The position numbers and the translations under genes were made by a program. A stretch of 40,849 nt of DNA from T1Sed10-7 sp047921175 (GTDB taxonomy: Bacteria; Actinomycetota; Nitriliruptoria; Nitriliruptorales; Nitriliruptoraceae). Where the stretch lies: positions 1 through 40,849 of the forward strand of contig JBLRWQ010000022.1 of the NCBI GenBank assembly GCA_047921175.1. The letters run 5' to 3'. The notes under the pieces are model-generated. The model had not been told where the DNA came from and did no database searches. It saw nothing but the letters and a program-made list of their open reading frames with translations. This document shows positions 30,995 to 39,394 of this stretch, in pieces. How positions within the stretch are numbered: the stretch's first letter is position 1; every line of letters starts with the position of its first letter.

Positions 30995-31453
30995 TCAGAC
31001 GTTCATGCCCATGGCACGCAGCTCCTCGCGCACGTAGTCGGCGATCATGTCGACCGACCACGGTGGGGAGAAGGTGAACTCCACCTCGACCCGGTCGACC
31101 CCGGGCATCGCACCCAGGATCACCGAGCACTGCTGGTGGATGACCTCGGTCAGCGGGCAGCCCATCGAGGTCAACGTCATGAGCACGTGGGCGTAGCCAC
31201 GCTCAGGCTTGGTCACCTCGTAGACGAGCCCGAGATCGACGATGTTGTAGCCGATCTCGGGGTCGACGACGGCGCGCAGACCGTTCATGAGGGCGTCCGT
31301 GGACGGCATGCCGTCCTCCTCCAGCGGCAGATCCTCGAAGGGATGCCGCTGGCGGGGTCGCTCCTCGGCGGGTGGCTGCCCGTCGGGGGTGTCGTACTCG
31401 GGGACGACGTCGTCGTCGAGGTGGGCGGAGGTCTCGGTGGGGTGCACGGTCAC
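30995..31453 (-). CDS. sufT: SufT-like metal-sulfur cluster assembly factor (DUF59/MIP18)
   Basis: The 152-residue protein has a disordered acidic N-terminus, then the DUF59 fold with GLRAVVDPEIGYNIVDLGLVYEV, LTSMGCPLTEVIHQQCS and FTFSPPWSVDMI. The conserved cysteine in SMGCP is needed for cluster handling in relatives. It assists maturation of certain iron-sulfur proteins, as in the suf operons of actinobacteria. GTG 31453 overlaps the SufU stop (GTGA). Confidence 0.9.
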   Translation of the reverse strand: MTVHPTETSAHLDDDVVPEYDTPDGQPPAEERPRQRHPFEDLPLEEDGMPSTDALMNGLRAVVDPEIGYNIVDLGLVYEVTKPERGYAHVLMTLTSMGCPLTEVIHQQCSVILGAMPGVDRVEVEFTFSPPWSVDMIADYVREELRAMGMNV

Positions 31454-31914
31454 TCCTCGTGGGTGACGGTGTGGTCGGATGCGCCGCGCTCGTAGGTCTC
31501 GATGGCGTCACGCAGGGCCATCCAGCCGAGCAGCGCGCACTTGACGCGGACGGGGAAGCGGGCCACGCCGGTGAAGGCGATGCCGTCGCCGAGGTCGTCC
31601 GGCCGGGCGGGATCGTCGCCGTGCATCATGCGGCGGAAGTCCTCGACCAGGTCGAGCACATCGGTCAGCGGCCGACCGTGGACCGCCTGGGTCATGGCCG
31701 AGGCCGAGGCCTGGCTGATCGAGCAGCCCTCGCCGTCGAAGACCACCGCGTCGAGGTGGTCGTCGGCGACCCGGATGCGCAGGTCCATCTCGTCCCCGCA
31801 CAGCGGGTTGGAGTGGTGGACGTGCACCGCCTCGTCGGCGAGCTCCGGGGCCCGGTTCTTGGGCTTGCGGTAGTGGTCCAGGATGATCTCCTGGTACAGG
31901 TCCTCCATCGACAT
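31450..31914 (-). CDS. sufU: SufU-type sulfur transfer protein
   Basis: The 154-residue protein has the zinc ligands of SufU: cysteine in HSNPLCGDEMDL with the following Asp, cysteine in FDGEGCSISQAS and cysteine in VRVKCALLGW. SufU accepts persulfide from SufS and passes it to the SufBCD scaffold; it replaces SufE in this organism. ATG 31914 is chosen, with GAGGAG 6 nt before it; a second ATG at 31908 is possible. It lies 10 bp from the sufS stop and overlaps sufT. Confidence 0.93.
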   Translation of the reverse strand: MSMEDLYQEIILDHYRKPKNRAPELADEAVHVHHSNPLCGDEMDLRIRVADDHLDAVVFDGEGCSISQASASAMTQAVHGRPLTDVLDLVEDFRRMMHGDDPARPDDLGDGIAFTGVARFPVRVKCALLGWMALRDAIETYERGASDHTVTHEE

Positions 31915-31924
31915 CTGCAGCTCC

Positions 31925-33160
31925 TCAGCGGGCGAAGAACGCGGCGGCGGCCTCGAGCCCCTCCACCAGCGGGGGGAGGTCGTCCACGTCGTTGTACACG
32001 TAGCTGCTGGCCCGCACGGTGGCGTTGACGCCGAGGCAGCGCATGAGCGGCTTGGTGCAGTGGTGGCCGACCCGCACGCACACGCCCCGGGAGCCGAGCA
32101 TCGCGCCGATGTCGTGCGGGTGGACCCCGTCGAGCGCGAAGGAGACGGCCCCGCCGCGCAGATCCGGGTCGAGCGGTCCGTGGACGCTGACGCCGTCGAC
32201 GCTCGCCAACGCCGCCAGGAGCGCCGCGGTCAGACCCCGCTCGTGGACCCGGACCGCCTGCAGGTCGAGGTCCTCGAGCATCCGGACGGCGGCCGTCAAC
32301 CCCGCCGCCTCGGCGATCATCGGGGTGCCGGCCTCGAACCGGTGCGGGATGTCGTTCCAGGTCGCGTCGGTCAGGGTGACGTCGCGGATCATGTCGCCGC
32401 CGGTCAGGAACGGCGCGAAGCCTTCCAGGACGGCCGGGCGTGCCACCAACGCCCCGATCCCCGTCGGGCCGAGCAGCTTGTGCCCGGTGATCGCGTAGGT
32501 GTCGACCGCCAGCTCGGCCACGTTGACCGGCAGGTGCGGGGCGGCCTGGGTCCCGTCCACGTGGACGACGGCCGACGGGTTGGCCTCCTTGACCATGCGG
32601 GTCAGGCGGGCCACGTCGTTGATCGTGCCGAGCACGTTGGAGACGTGCACGAACGCCGCGAAGCTCACCCGCCCGTCGGCGAGCAGCGCCGCGGCGGCCT
32701 CGAGATCGAGCTGGCCGTCCTCGGTCAGCGGCACGTGCCGGACCTCGGCGCCGATGGCCTTGGCTGCCTGGGTGAAGGGCACCAGGTTCGCGTGGTGCTC
32801 CATCACCGTGGACAGCAGCACGTCATCGGGACCGAGCCGGGCCCGGACGTAGCCGTAGGCGACCAGGTTGCAGGCCTCGGTGGCGTTCTTGGTGAACACC
32901 ACCCCCGCCGGGTCGGCACCGAGCAGCCGCGCCACGGCCACCCGCGCCCCCTCGTACAGCTCGGTCGCCTCCTCCGCGAGCGGGTACACCCCGCGGTTCA
33001 CGTTCGAGCGCGACCAGTGGTAGTAGCGGTCCATGGCCTCGAGCACCGGCTCCGGGGTGAGCGAGCTCGCCGCGGAGTCCAGGTACACCAGCCGATGACC
33101 CCCGAGCTCCCGATCGAGGATCGGGAACCGGCGGCGGATGGCGGTGACGTCGATGGCCAT
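31925..33160 (-). CDS. sufS: Cysteine desulfurase SufS
   Basis: The 411-residue PLP enzyme removes sulfur from cysteine to leave alanine and a persulfide. PLP lysine is in YAITGHKLLGPTGIGAL, the His stacking region is EHHANLVPF, and the catalytic Cys is in RVGHHCTKPLMR. Gene length equals other SufS proteins. It is encoded between sufC and sufU and works with SufU as a pair. ATG 33160 is the natural start. Confidence 0.96.
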   Translation of the reverse strand: MAIDVTAIRRRFPILDRELGGHRLVYLDSAASSLTPEPVLEAMDRYYHWSRSNVNRGVYPLAEEATELYEGARVAVARLLGADPAGVVFTKNATEACNLVAYGYVRARLGPDDVLLSTVMEHHANLVPFTQAAKAIGAEVRHVPLTEDGQLDLEAAAALLADGRVSFAAFVHVSNVLGTINDVARLTRMVKEANPSAVVHVDGTQAAPHLPVNVAELAVDTYAITGHKLLGPTGIGALVARPAVLEGFAPFLTGGDMIRDVTLTDATWNDIPHRFEAGTPMIAEAAGLTAAVRMLEDLDLQAVRVHERGLTAALLAALASVDGVSVHGPLDPDLRGGAVSFALDGVHPHDIGAMLGSRGVCVRVGHHCTKPLMRCLGVNATVRASSYVYNDVDDLPPLVEGLEAAAAFFAR

Positions 33161-33186
33161 GGACGGCCTTCTTCCCGGGTGGTGGG

Positions 33187-33939
33187 TCAGGCGGTGGCGG
33201 CGTGGGCAGCACGGATGCCGTCGTACCCGCCGGCCTCGAGCTCGTCCGCGAGCTCTGGACCGCCCGAGGCGACGATGCGACCCTCGAACATCACGTGGAC
33301 CTGATCGGGCCGGATGTAGTTCAGGATGCGGGTGTAGTGCGTGATGATCAGCACGCCGAGGTCGGGGCCCGACAGGCGGTTGACGCCCTCGGCCACGATG
33401 CGGAGCGCGTCCACGTCCAGCCCGGAGTCGGTCTCGTCCAGCACCGCCAGCTGGGGCCGCAGCAGCGCGGCCTGGAGGATCTCGAAGCGCTTCTTCTCGC
33501 CACCGGAGAAGCCCTCGTTGACCGACCGCTGCAGGAAGGACTCGTCCACCCCGAGCTCGGCCATCTCGGCGCGCAGCGACTGCATGAACGCCCGGACCGG
33601 CACGTCCTCCTCCCGGACCGCGTTGACGGCGGTGCGCAGGAAGTTGGTCAGTGACACCCCGGGTACCTCGACCGGGTACTGCATGGCGAGGAAGACCCCG
33701 AGCCGGGCACGCTCGTCGGGGGTGAGCTGCTGCAGCTCGGTGCCCTGCCAGGTGATCGTGCCGCCGGTGATGTCGTAGGCCGGATGGCCGGCGATCGCGT
33801 AGGCCAGGGTGGACTTGCCCGACCCGTTGGGGCCCATCAGCGCGATGGTCTGGCCCTTGTCGAGGTCGAGGTCGACACCACGGAGGATCTCCGTGCCGTC
33901 CGCCTCGACCTTCAGGTCGCGGATCTCGAGGTCTGCCAT
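33187..33939 (-). CDS. sufC: Fe-S cluster assembly ATPase SufC
   Basis: The 250-residue ABC-type ATPase has Walker A GPNGSGKST, signature FSGGEKKRFEILQ, Walker B LAVLDETDSGLD and switch His in IITHYTRIL. SufC binds SufB and SufD and drives the structural change needed for cluster assembly on the scaffold; it has no membrane domain. It follows the Rieske gene by 46 bp and precedes sufS by 26 bp in the suf operon. Confidence 0.97.
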   Translation of the reverse strand: MADLEIRDLKVEADGTEILRGVDLDLDKGQTIALMGPNGSGKSTLAYAIAGHPAYDITGGTITWQGTELQQLTPDERARLGVFLAMQYPVEVPGVSLTNFLRTAVNAVREEDVPVRAFMQSLRAEMAELGVDESFLQRSVNEGFSGGEKKRFEILQAALLRPQLAVLDETDSGLDVDALRIVAEGVNRLSGPDLGVLIITHYTRILNYIRPDQVHVMFEGRIVASGGPELADELEAGGYDGIRAAHAATA

Positions 33940-33985
33940 GTCGTGCTCCAGTGTGCTGGTCGTGGTGCGGCGCGGCCGCAGGTCG

Positions 33986-34327
33986 TCAGTGCGCCGGGAA
34001 GGGGGCGCCGTTCAGCGCGGCCGAGGTGTCGACGGTGACGTCGTCGCCGTCGATGGTGACCGCGAAGGTCGGGACCGGCGTCATCGCCGGCAGCGAGGAG
34101 GGCCGACCGTCGTCGAGGTCGAAGGTCGAGCCGTGCAGGGAGCACTCGACCCCGTTGCCCCAGACCGTGCCGCCGTCAGCGAGCGACCACTGCCGGTGCG
34201 AGCAGGTGTCGTGGACCGCCTTGACGGCATCACCGAGCCGTACCAGGCAGACGGGGACACCGTCCACGTCGACGCGGACGGGCGTGCCCTCCTCCAGGGA
34301 GGACAGACGGGCGTGCGCCTCACTCAT
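33986..34327 (-). CDS. Rieske [2Fe-2S] ferredoxin in the suf operon
   Basis: The 113-residue protein has the two Rieske ligand pairs, CSHRQWSL and CSLHGSTFDL, and is of the small soluble type that passes electrons to oxygenases or reductases. The ATG at 34327 overlaps the end of sufD by 8 bp, so it is co-translated. Such a Rieske gene between sufD and sufC is seen in several actinobacterial suf operons. It might be a client, an electron donor for assembly, or a cluster reporter; the sequence does not tell. Confidence 0.92.
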   Translation of the reverse strand: MSEAHARLSSLEEGTPVRVDVDGVPVCLVRLGDAVKAVHDTCSHRQWSLADGGTVWGNGVECSLHGSTFDLDDGRPSSLPAMTPVPTFAVTIDGDDVTVDTSAALNGAPFPAH

Positions 34328-35687
34328 CGATGTGGTCCTGCAGGCTGGCGTCGTTGACCTGGAAGGTGGACAGGTCGGCGGCCTCGATGAGCCGCTCGAT
34401 CTCCGTCACCACGGTCTCCTCGATGCCCGGCAGGTCGACGCCGTCGATGACCTCGTGGAAGAACCCGGCCACGATGAGCCGGAGCGCGTCCTCACGCGCG
34501 ATGCCGCGGGAGGTGAGGTAGTACACCTGGAGGGCGTCGATCTGCCCGGTCGCGGAGCCGTGCCCGGCGACGATGTCGGAGCACTCGATCTCCAGGAACG
34601 GGGTCGCGTCGGCCCGGGCCCCCTCGGTGAGGATCAGGGTCTTGTTGTTCTCGTCGGTGTCGGTCCCGACCGCGTCCTTGTGGACGAACACGTTGCCACG
34701 GAAGACGGTCCGGCTGTGGCCCTGCAGGGCCCCCTTGAACAGCACGTCGGAGAAGGCGCGCGGGCTGAGGTGGCGCACGTAGGGCTGCAGGTCGAACCAC
34801 TGGCCGTCGTCGGCGAAGTAGATGCCCCGCGGCCGGGTCTGAGCACCGGGACCGACCAGGTCGGTCTCGGGCAGGAACCGGACGGTGCGACCCCCGACGG
34901 TGACCGACAGGGGCCGGATGTCGCTGTCCCGGTGGGCCTGCACCTTCTGCAGGGCCAGGTGGTCCACGCTCGACTCCCAGCGCTGCAGCGAGACCAGGTC
35001 GACGCGGGAGGCGTCGTGCGCGATCACCTCGACGACCTCGTCGACCAGGGCATCCGGGGCACCGGCGGAGGTGTGCTCCAGGTAGATGCTGGCCCGGGCG
35101 TGGTGACCGAGCACGGCCAGCACCCGCGGCAGGTGCGCCCCCGGCTCGGTGACGTGGACCTGGACGACGATCGGCGCGGCCACCTCGACCTCGGCGGGCA
35201 CGGAGATGAACACCCCGGCGGTCCAGGCGGCGTCGTTGACCGTGATGGTGCGGTCGGCATCCGCCGCCGTGCCCTCGGGGTTCGAGGAGGTCAGGGACCC
35301 GAGCGCGGGCTCCACCACCTCGGCGTGCTCGCTTGCGGCGCTGGCGAGGTCGGCGACGACCACGCCCTGCGCCACCAGGGAGGCGGGCACGGTCACGTCC
35401 ACCACGGCGCCGTCGACCAGGCGCACCAGCGCGACCTCGCTGTCGAGGTCGGCGGTGAAGGACGGCGGCGCCTCGGCGTCGCTGCCGGTCACGAGCGCGC
35501 GCTCGACGTCGAGCCGCTGCGCGAACGGGGTCGAGCGCCAGAACTCGTCCGCCGTGCTGTCCGGCCAGGCGAGGTCCAGCGTCCGCTTGTAGGCCGCGAG
35601 CCGCCGGTCGTGCAGCCAGGCGGGCTCGCTGCCCGCCTGGCTCAGTCCGGTGACCGCCGCCTCGGTGAGGCTGGTCAGGGTCGTCAT
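34320..35687 (-). CDS. sufD: Fe-S cluster assembly protein SufD
   Basis: The 455-residue protein contains the SufBD beta-helix region with LVRLVDGAVVDV, VQVHVTEPGAHLPRVLAVLGHHA, and a C-terminal region DADENNKTLILTEGA-like in sequence with CSDIVAGHGSATGQIDALQVYYLTSRGI, which carries the conserved His. SufD pairs with SufB and SufC as the scaffold complex SufBC2D. ATG 35687 overlaps the SufB stop (ATGA). Confidence 0.95.
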   Translation of the reverse strand: MTTLTSLTEAAVTGLSQAGSEPAWLHDRRLAAYKRTLDLAWPDSTADEFWRSTPFAQRLDVERALVTGSDAEAPPSFTADLDSEVALVRLVDGAVVDVTVPASLVAQGVVVADLASAASEHAEVVEPALGSLTSSNPEGTAADADRTITVNDAAWTAGVFISVPAEVEVAAPIVVQVHVTEPGAHLPRVLAVLGHHARASIYLEHTSAGAPDALVDEVVEVIAHDASRVDLVSLQRWESSVDHLALQKVQAHRDSDIRPLSVTVGGRTVRFLPETDLVGPGAQTRPRGIYFADDGQWFDLQPYVRHLSPRAFSDVLFKGALQGHSRTVFRGNVFVHKDAVGTDTDENNKTLILTEGARADATPFLEIECSDIVAGHGSATGQIDALQVYYLTSRGIAREDALRLIVAGFFHEVIDGVDLPGIEETVVTEIERLIEAADLSTFQVNDASLQDHIDE

Positions 35688-37135
35688 CCGATGGCGCCTT
35701 CCATCTCGAGCGCGATCAGGCGGTTCAGCTCGACGGAGTACTCCATCGGCAGCTCACGAGCGATGGGCTCGATGAACCCGCGCACGATCATGGCCGTGGC
35801 CTCATCCTCGTCGATCCCGCGCGACTGCATGTAGAACAGCTGGTCGTCGGAGACCTTCGAGACCGTGGCCTCGTGCTCGATCGTGGCGTCCTCCTGCTCG
35901 ATCTCCATGTAGGGGTAGGTGTCGGTCCGGGAGGTGTCGTCCAGCATCAGCGCGTCGCACTTGACCGCGGAGCGGGCGTGGTGCGCGCCCTCGTTGATCT
36001 GCACCAGGCCGCGGTAGCTGGTGCGCCCGTGGCCCTTGGAGATCGACTTGGACAGGATGTTGGAGGTGGTGTAGGGCGCGGCGTGGACCATCTTCGCGCC
36101 GGCGTCCTGGTGCTGGCCGTCGTTGGCGTAGGCGACCGAGAGGACCTCGCCCTTGGCGCCCTCGCCGGTCAGCCACACGGCCGGGTACTTCATGGTGACC
36201 TTGGAGCCGATGTTGCCGTCGATCCACTCCATGGTGGCGTTCTTCTCCGCCACGGCCCGCTTGGTCACGAGGTTGTAGACGTTGTTCGACCAGTTCTGGA
36301 TGGTCGTGTACCGGACGCGCGCGCCCTCCTTGACGATGATCTCGACCACCGCGGAGTGCAGGGAGTCGGAGGAGTAGATCGGCGCGGTGCAGCCCTCGAC
36401 GTAGTGCACGTAGGAGCCGGGCTCCGCGATGATCAGGGTGCGCTCGAACTGGCCCATGTTCTGCTTGTTGATGCGGAAGTAGGCCTGCAGTGGGATGTCG
36501 ACCTTGACCCCCTCGGGGATCACGATGAACGACCCACCGGACCACACCGCGGTGTTCAGCGCCGCGAACTTGTTGTCGTTCGGCGGGATGACGGTCGCGA
36601 AGTGCTCGCGGAAGATGTCCTCGTGCTCCTGCAGGCCCGCGTCGGTGTCGAGGAAGATGACGCCCTGCTGCTCGAGGTCCTCACGGACCTTGTGGTAGAG
36701 CACGGTCGACTCGTACTGGGCGGCGACCCCGGCGATCAGCCGCTCGCGCTCCGCCTGGGGGATCCCGAGCTTCTCGTAGGTCTCGAGGATCTCCGGGGGC
36801 AGGTCCTCCCAGGAGTTGGCCTGCTTCTCGGACGCCTCGACGTAGTAGAAGATGTCGTCGAAGTGGATGTCGGACAGGTCCGCGCCCCAGTTCGGCATCG
36901 GCCGGCGCTCGTAGGCCTGGAAGGCCCGAAGCCTGAGGTCCCGCATCCAACTCGGCTCGTTCTTGCGCTCGCTGATGGCGGCGACGCCGTCCGCGGTCAG
37001 CCCGCGGCCGGAGGTGAAGGCGTAGCCCTCCTCGCCATCGGACCAGCCGAACTTGTACTCGGCGAGGTCCTGGGCGACGGACTCCTGGTTCCTGCGTGCG
37101 TCGCTGACGGGCAGCTGGATCTCGGTCTGGCTCAC
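35684..37135 (-). CDS. sufB: Fe-S cluster assembly scaffold SufB
   Basis: The 483-residue protein holds the SufB signatures YAFTSGRGLTADGV, SWMRDLRLRAF, VYNLVTKRAVAEKNATMEW, GEGAKGEVLSVA and AVKCDALMLDDTSRTDTYPY, which contains the cysteine and Asp region used to hold the nascent cluster. It ends VELNRLIALEMEGAIG. The scaffold builds [4Fe-4S] clusters with SufC and SufD. GTG 37135 is chosen over the longer open frame because GAGGAG lies just before it and the translation starts VSQTEIQLPVSD. It follows sufR by 37 bp. Confidence 0.97.
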   Translation of the reverse strand: MSQTEIQLPVSDARRNQESVAQDLAEYKFGWSDGEEGYAFTSGRGLTADGVAAISERKNEPSWMRDLRLRAFQAYERRPMPNWGADLSDIHFDDIFYYVEASEKQANSWEDLPPEILETYEKLGIPQAERERLIAGVAAQYESTVLYHKVREDLEQQGVIFLDTDAGLQEHEDIFREHFATVIPPNDNKFAALNTAVWSGGSFIVIPEGVKVDIPLQAYFRINKQNMGQFERTLIIAEPGSYVHYVEGCTAPIYSSDSLHSAVVEIIVKEGARVRYTTIQNWSNNVYNLVTKRAVAEKNATMEWIDGNIGSKVTMKYPAVWLTGEGAKGEVLSVAYANDGQHQDAGAKMVHAAPYTTSNILSKSISKGHGRTSYRGLVQINEGAHHARSAVKCDALMLDDTSRTDTYPYMEIEQEDATIEHEATVSKVSDDQLFYMQSRGIDEDEATAMIVRGFIEPIARELPMEYSVELNRLIALEMEGAIG

Positions 37136-37172
37136 GGCTGGTCTCCTCGACCCGGTGGGCATCGAACGGTGC

Positions 37173-37934
37173 TCAGTGCGGCTCGGTCCCGTTCGGAACC
37201 GAGGTGGTCGTGTCCTCGCCGACCTCCGGGTGGAGGTCGTCGGTCGGGGTCGCGCTCCCGCAGGTACGGATCGTGCACACGCACGCGGGCGACCCGGCCG
37301 CCAGCGTCTGCCGGCGGGACAGCTGCACGTCGTCGCCGAGCGCCTTGGAGAAGGTCGCGGCCTCGTAGGCACAGACCTCCGGGTGGTCCTTGGCGACGTC
37401 GTAGATGGCGCAGTGGTCCTGCACCAGGGTGAAGCTCTCGCCGTCCTCCGACACCGACGCCTCGAAGCCGGCCGCGGACAGGGCGTCCGCGAGCTGGGTG
37501 AGGCGGGCGTGGAGGTCCTCCGCCGTGATCGCCTCCCGCAAGCCGTCGACCTCGCGCTCCACGCGCCAGCGCAGGAAGGCGTGGAGGCCATCCCGGCCGT
37601 GCTGAGCACCGAGGAAGTCGAGCAGCTCCGTCGCGAAGCGGTCGTAGCGGTGCGGGAACAGCCGCCCCGCCGCCGGTGTCAGACGGTAGCGGGCCGCGGG
37701 ACGGCCGCGCGCACCAGCGACGGTGTGGGAGCTGACCAGCCCCTCCTCGTCGAGCACGGCGAGATGACGCCGCGCCGCGACCTCGGAGACCTCGAGCCGC
37801 GAGGCGACCTCGGCGACGCTGGCCTCCCCGGCTCGGCGGAGGTGCTCCACGATGGTGGCCCGCTGCTGCCCGAGCAGCGACACCAACGACCGCGCCTGGG
37901 CGGTCGGGGCGCTGGCGGCGGGCTGCGAGCTCAC
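37173..37934 (-). CDS. sufR: SufR-type Fe-S sensing transcriptional regulator
   Basis: The 253-residue protein has an N-terminal winged HTH (about residues 15-85) with VSLLGQQRATIVEHLRRAG and VAEVASRLEVSEVAARRHL. The C-terminal domain shows the cluster ligand spacing C-x12-C in HCAIYDVAKDHPEVCAYE, with later cysteines in SPACVCTIRTCG. SufR normally holds a [4Fe-4S] cluster and represses the suf operon until clusters are short or oxidised. It is the first gene of the operon, and a matching inverted repeat lies 63 bp upstream of its start. GTG 37934 has GGAGG upstream. Confidence 0.94.
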   Translation of the reverse strand: MSSQPAASAPTAQARSLVSLLGQQRATIVEHLRRAGEASVAEVASRLEVSEVAARRHLAVLDEEGLVSSHTVAGARGRPAARYRLTPAAGRLFPHRYDRFATELLDFLGAQHGRDGLHAFLRWRVEREVDGLREAITAEDLHARLTQLADALSAAGFEASVSEDGESFTLVQDHCAIYDVAKDHPEVCAYEAATFSKALGDDVQLSRRQTLAAGSPACVCTIRTCGSATPTDDLHPEVGEDTTTSVPNGTEPH

Positions 37935-37997
37935 GGTGGCGGTCCTCCAGGCGATGCCGCCGTCGTGGGCTAGGCTGCCGACGCGCGGATCGCATTC

Positions 37998-38015
37998 CTC
38001 AACATCGCTGTTGAG
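37998..38015. promoter_or_regulatory. Predicted SufR operator (CAAC-N6-GTTG inverted repeat)
   Basis: CTCAACATCGCTGTTGAG is a perfect 7-bp inverted repeat with a 4-bp spacer. It contains CAAC-N6-GTTG, the pattern described for cyanobacterial SufR binding sites. It lies 63 bp upstream of the sufR GTG, suggesting autorepression and control of the whole suf operon. Confidence 0.75.
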
Positions 38016-38478
38016 AAAAGGGTAGGGCGGTCGGCCGTCCGGGGCAAACGCGCGCGCGGTCCGCCCATCGTCGTGCCTCGCGCGACACCCAGCGCACCCA
38101 CCCGTGCGACGGGTCCGGAGAGCCTCTACGGTGAGGGGACCACCGAACCTGCTCGCGTCACCACAGCGTCGTCGCGACCGGTGTCCAGCCCACCGATGGG
38201 TGGGCGACGTCCGGGTCCCGTGCACGCCGTGGGCGCCAGCGCCGGTGCGGGCACCGGGCGACTGAGACCGCCCGCAGCACCGCGGATCGGTGGGCGCGGT
38301 GGACGAGCACCGAGGCGGCGCCCCGACACCACGGGCAGCGCCCCCACCGCGACGAGGACCCCGAGGGACACGACCGCAGGCCCAACAGGACCCGGGCCGC
38401 GCACGATCGGACACTCGTCCGAGCGTCCCCGGGGTCCTCCCCTGTCGGCCCCCGAGGCGGGCGGCCGGGGGCGACGGG
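38016..38478. other. 463-bp gap between the suf operon and the transglutaminase gene
   Basis: The left edge holds the SufR operator and suf promoter region. The rest is GC-rich; the only candidate gene is a weak minus-strand frame at 38126-38404. No RNA gene or clear repeat was seen. Confidence 0.5.
38126..38404 (-). CDS. Possible small membrane protein, doubtful
   Basis: A 92-residue frame from GTG 38404 has a hydrophobic segment, VGPAVVSLGVLVAVGALPVV, followed by a Pro/Arg/Gly-rich tail ending SVVPSP. No good ribosome site is seen and the tail could be ordinary GC-rich shadow sequence. It is listed because it is the only frame in this gap with a plausible transmembrane helix. Confidence 0.22.
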   Translation of the reverse strand: MRGPGPVGPAVVSLGVLVAVGALPVVSGRRLGARPPRPPIRGAAGGLSRPVPAPALAPTACTGPGRRPPIGGLDTGRDDAVVTRAGSVVPSP

Positions 38479-39381
38479 CTACTGCTGCTGCTGGCCCATC
38501 CCGCCGGCAGCGCCGAGGGGCTCCAGCACGAAGCGCCGCATCGACACCTCGACCTCGAGCTCGTGCTGCTGCTCGCCCGCGAAGACCCCACGGAACGGCG
38601 CGACGTCGTCGTAGTCGCGACCGCGGCCGATCGACACGTGCCGCTCCCCGACGTGCTGGGGGTTGGTCGGATCGAGCGCGAACCAGCCCCAGCCGGGGAT
38701 CGCGGCCTCGAGCCAGGCGTGGGTCTCGACCCGGACGAGGTCGGTGCCAGGCTCGGCGCCGGTCGCATCGTCCGCGGCGAACAGGTAGCCGGAGACGTAG
38801 CGGGCCGGCACGCCGAGCTCCCGCAGCACCGCCACGCCGAGGTGGGCGAAGTCCTGGCACACCCCGGCGCCGGCGGACAGCACCTCCTCGACCTCGGTCC
38901 CGATGCGGGTGGACCCGGACCGGTACTCGAGCTCGGCCACCCGGTCGTGCACCGCCTGGGCCAGCGCGACCACGTCATCGCCGACCTCGCGCGAGACCGA
39001 ACGCGCGAGCGACCCGACCCCGTCACCCCAGCGGACGTGCGCGGAGGGCTGGAGCAGCTCCAGGTGCGCATCGCGGAAGCGCTCCTCCTCCAGCGCGGCG
39101 CGTGGGACCTCGTGGTCCGGCCGGACGGGCACCTGCGTCTCCACGGTGGCCTCGGCGAGGACCTCGAGGGAGCGGTGGGGCGCGCGGACCCCGAAGGTGT
39201 CGACCCGGGTCCCCCAGTAGTCGTGGTAGGAGGCCACCCGCGACCCCGGGTCGGTCGTGACGTGGTAGTGCACGAGCGCCTGGCGGTGGTCGGTCGCCGG
39301 ACAGGCACGGAGCTCGTTCTGGGACTCGGTGACGGCCGCGGCGTAGCGGAACCGAGTCAGGTACCGGATGTCGAGCCGCAC
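38479..39381 (-). CDS. Transglutaminase-like protein
   Basis: The 300-residue protein has an N-terminal beta-rich transglutaminase-associated domain (RLDIRYLTRFRYAAAVTESQNELR) and the papain-like catalytic triad: Cys in GAGVCQDFAHL, His in VETHAWLEA and Asp in FALDPTN. There is no signal peptide, so it is cytoplasmic. It is encoded next to alpha-E and circularly permuted ATP-grasp genes, a recurrent trio thought to make or cut peptide bonds on an unknown small peptide or protein. A GTG start at 39381 has GGAGG before it. A Gln-rich end (GMGQQQQ) follows. Confidence 0.9.
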   Translation of the reverse strand: MRLDIRYLTRFRYAAAVTESQNELRACPATDHRQALVHYHVTTDPGSRVASYHDYWGTRVDTFGVRAPHRSLEVLAEATVETQVPVRPDHEVPRAALEEERFRDAHLELLQPSAHVRWGDGVGSLARSVSREVGDDVVALAQAVHDRVAELEYRSGSTRIGTEVEEVLSAGAGVCQDFAHLGVAVLRELGVPARYVSGYLFAADDATGAEPGTDLVRVETHAWLEAAIPGWGWFALDPTNPQHVGERHVSIGRGRDYDDVAPFRGVFAGEQQHELEVEVSMRRFVLEPLGAAGGMGQQQQ

Positions 39382-39394
39382 GCTGCCTCCTGCT

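Noticed and set aside
38041..38478. Plus-strand long open frames
   Set aside because: They are Arg/Pro-rich shadows running into the antisense of the transglutaminase gene, with no start signal or family pattern.
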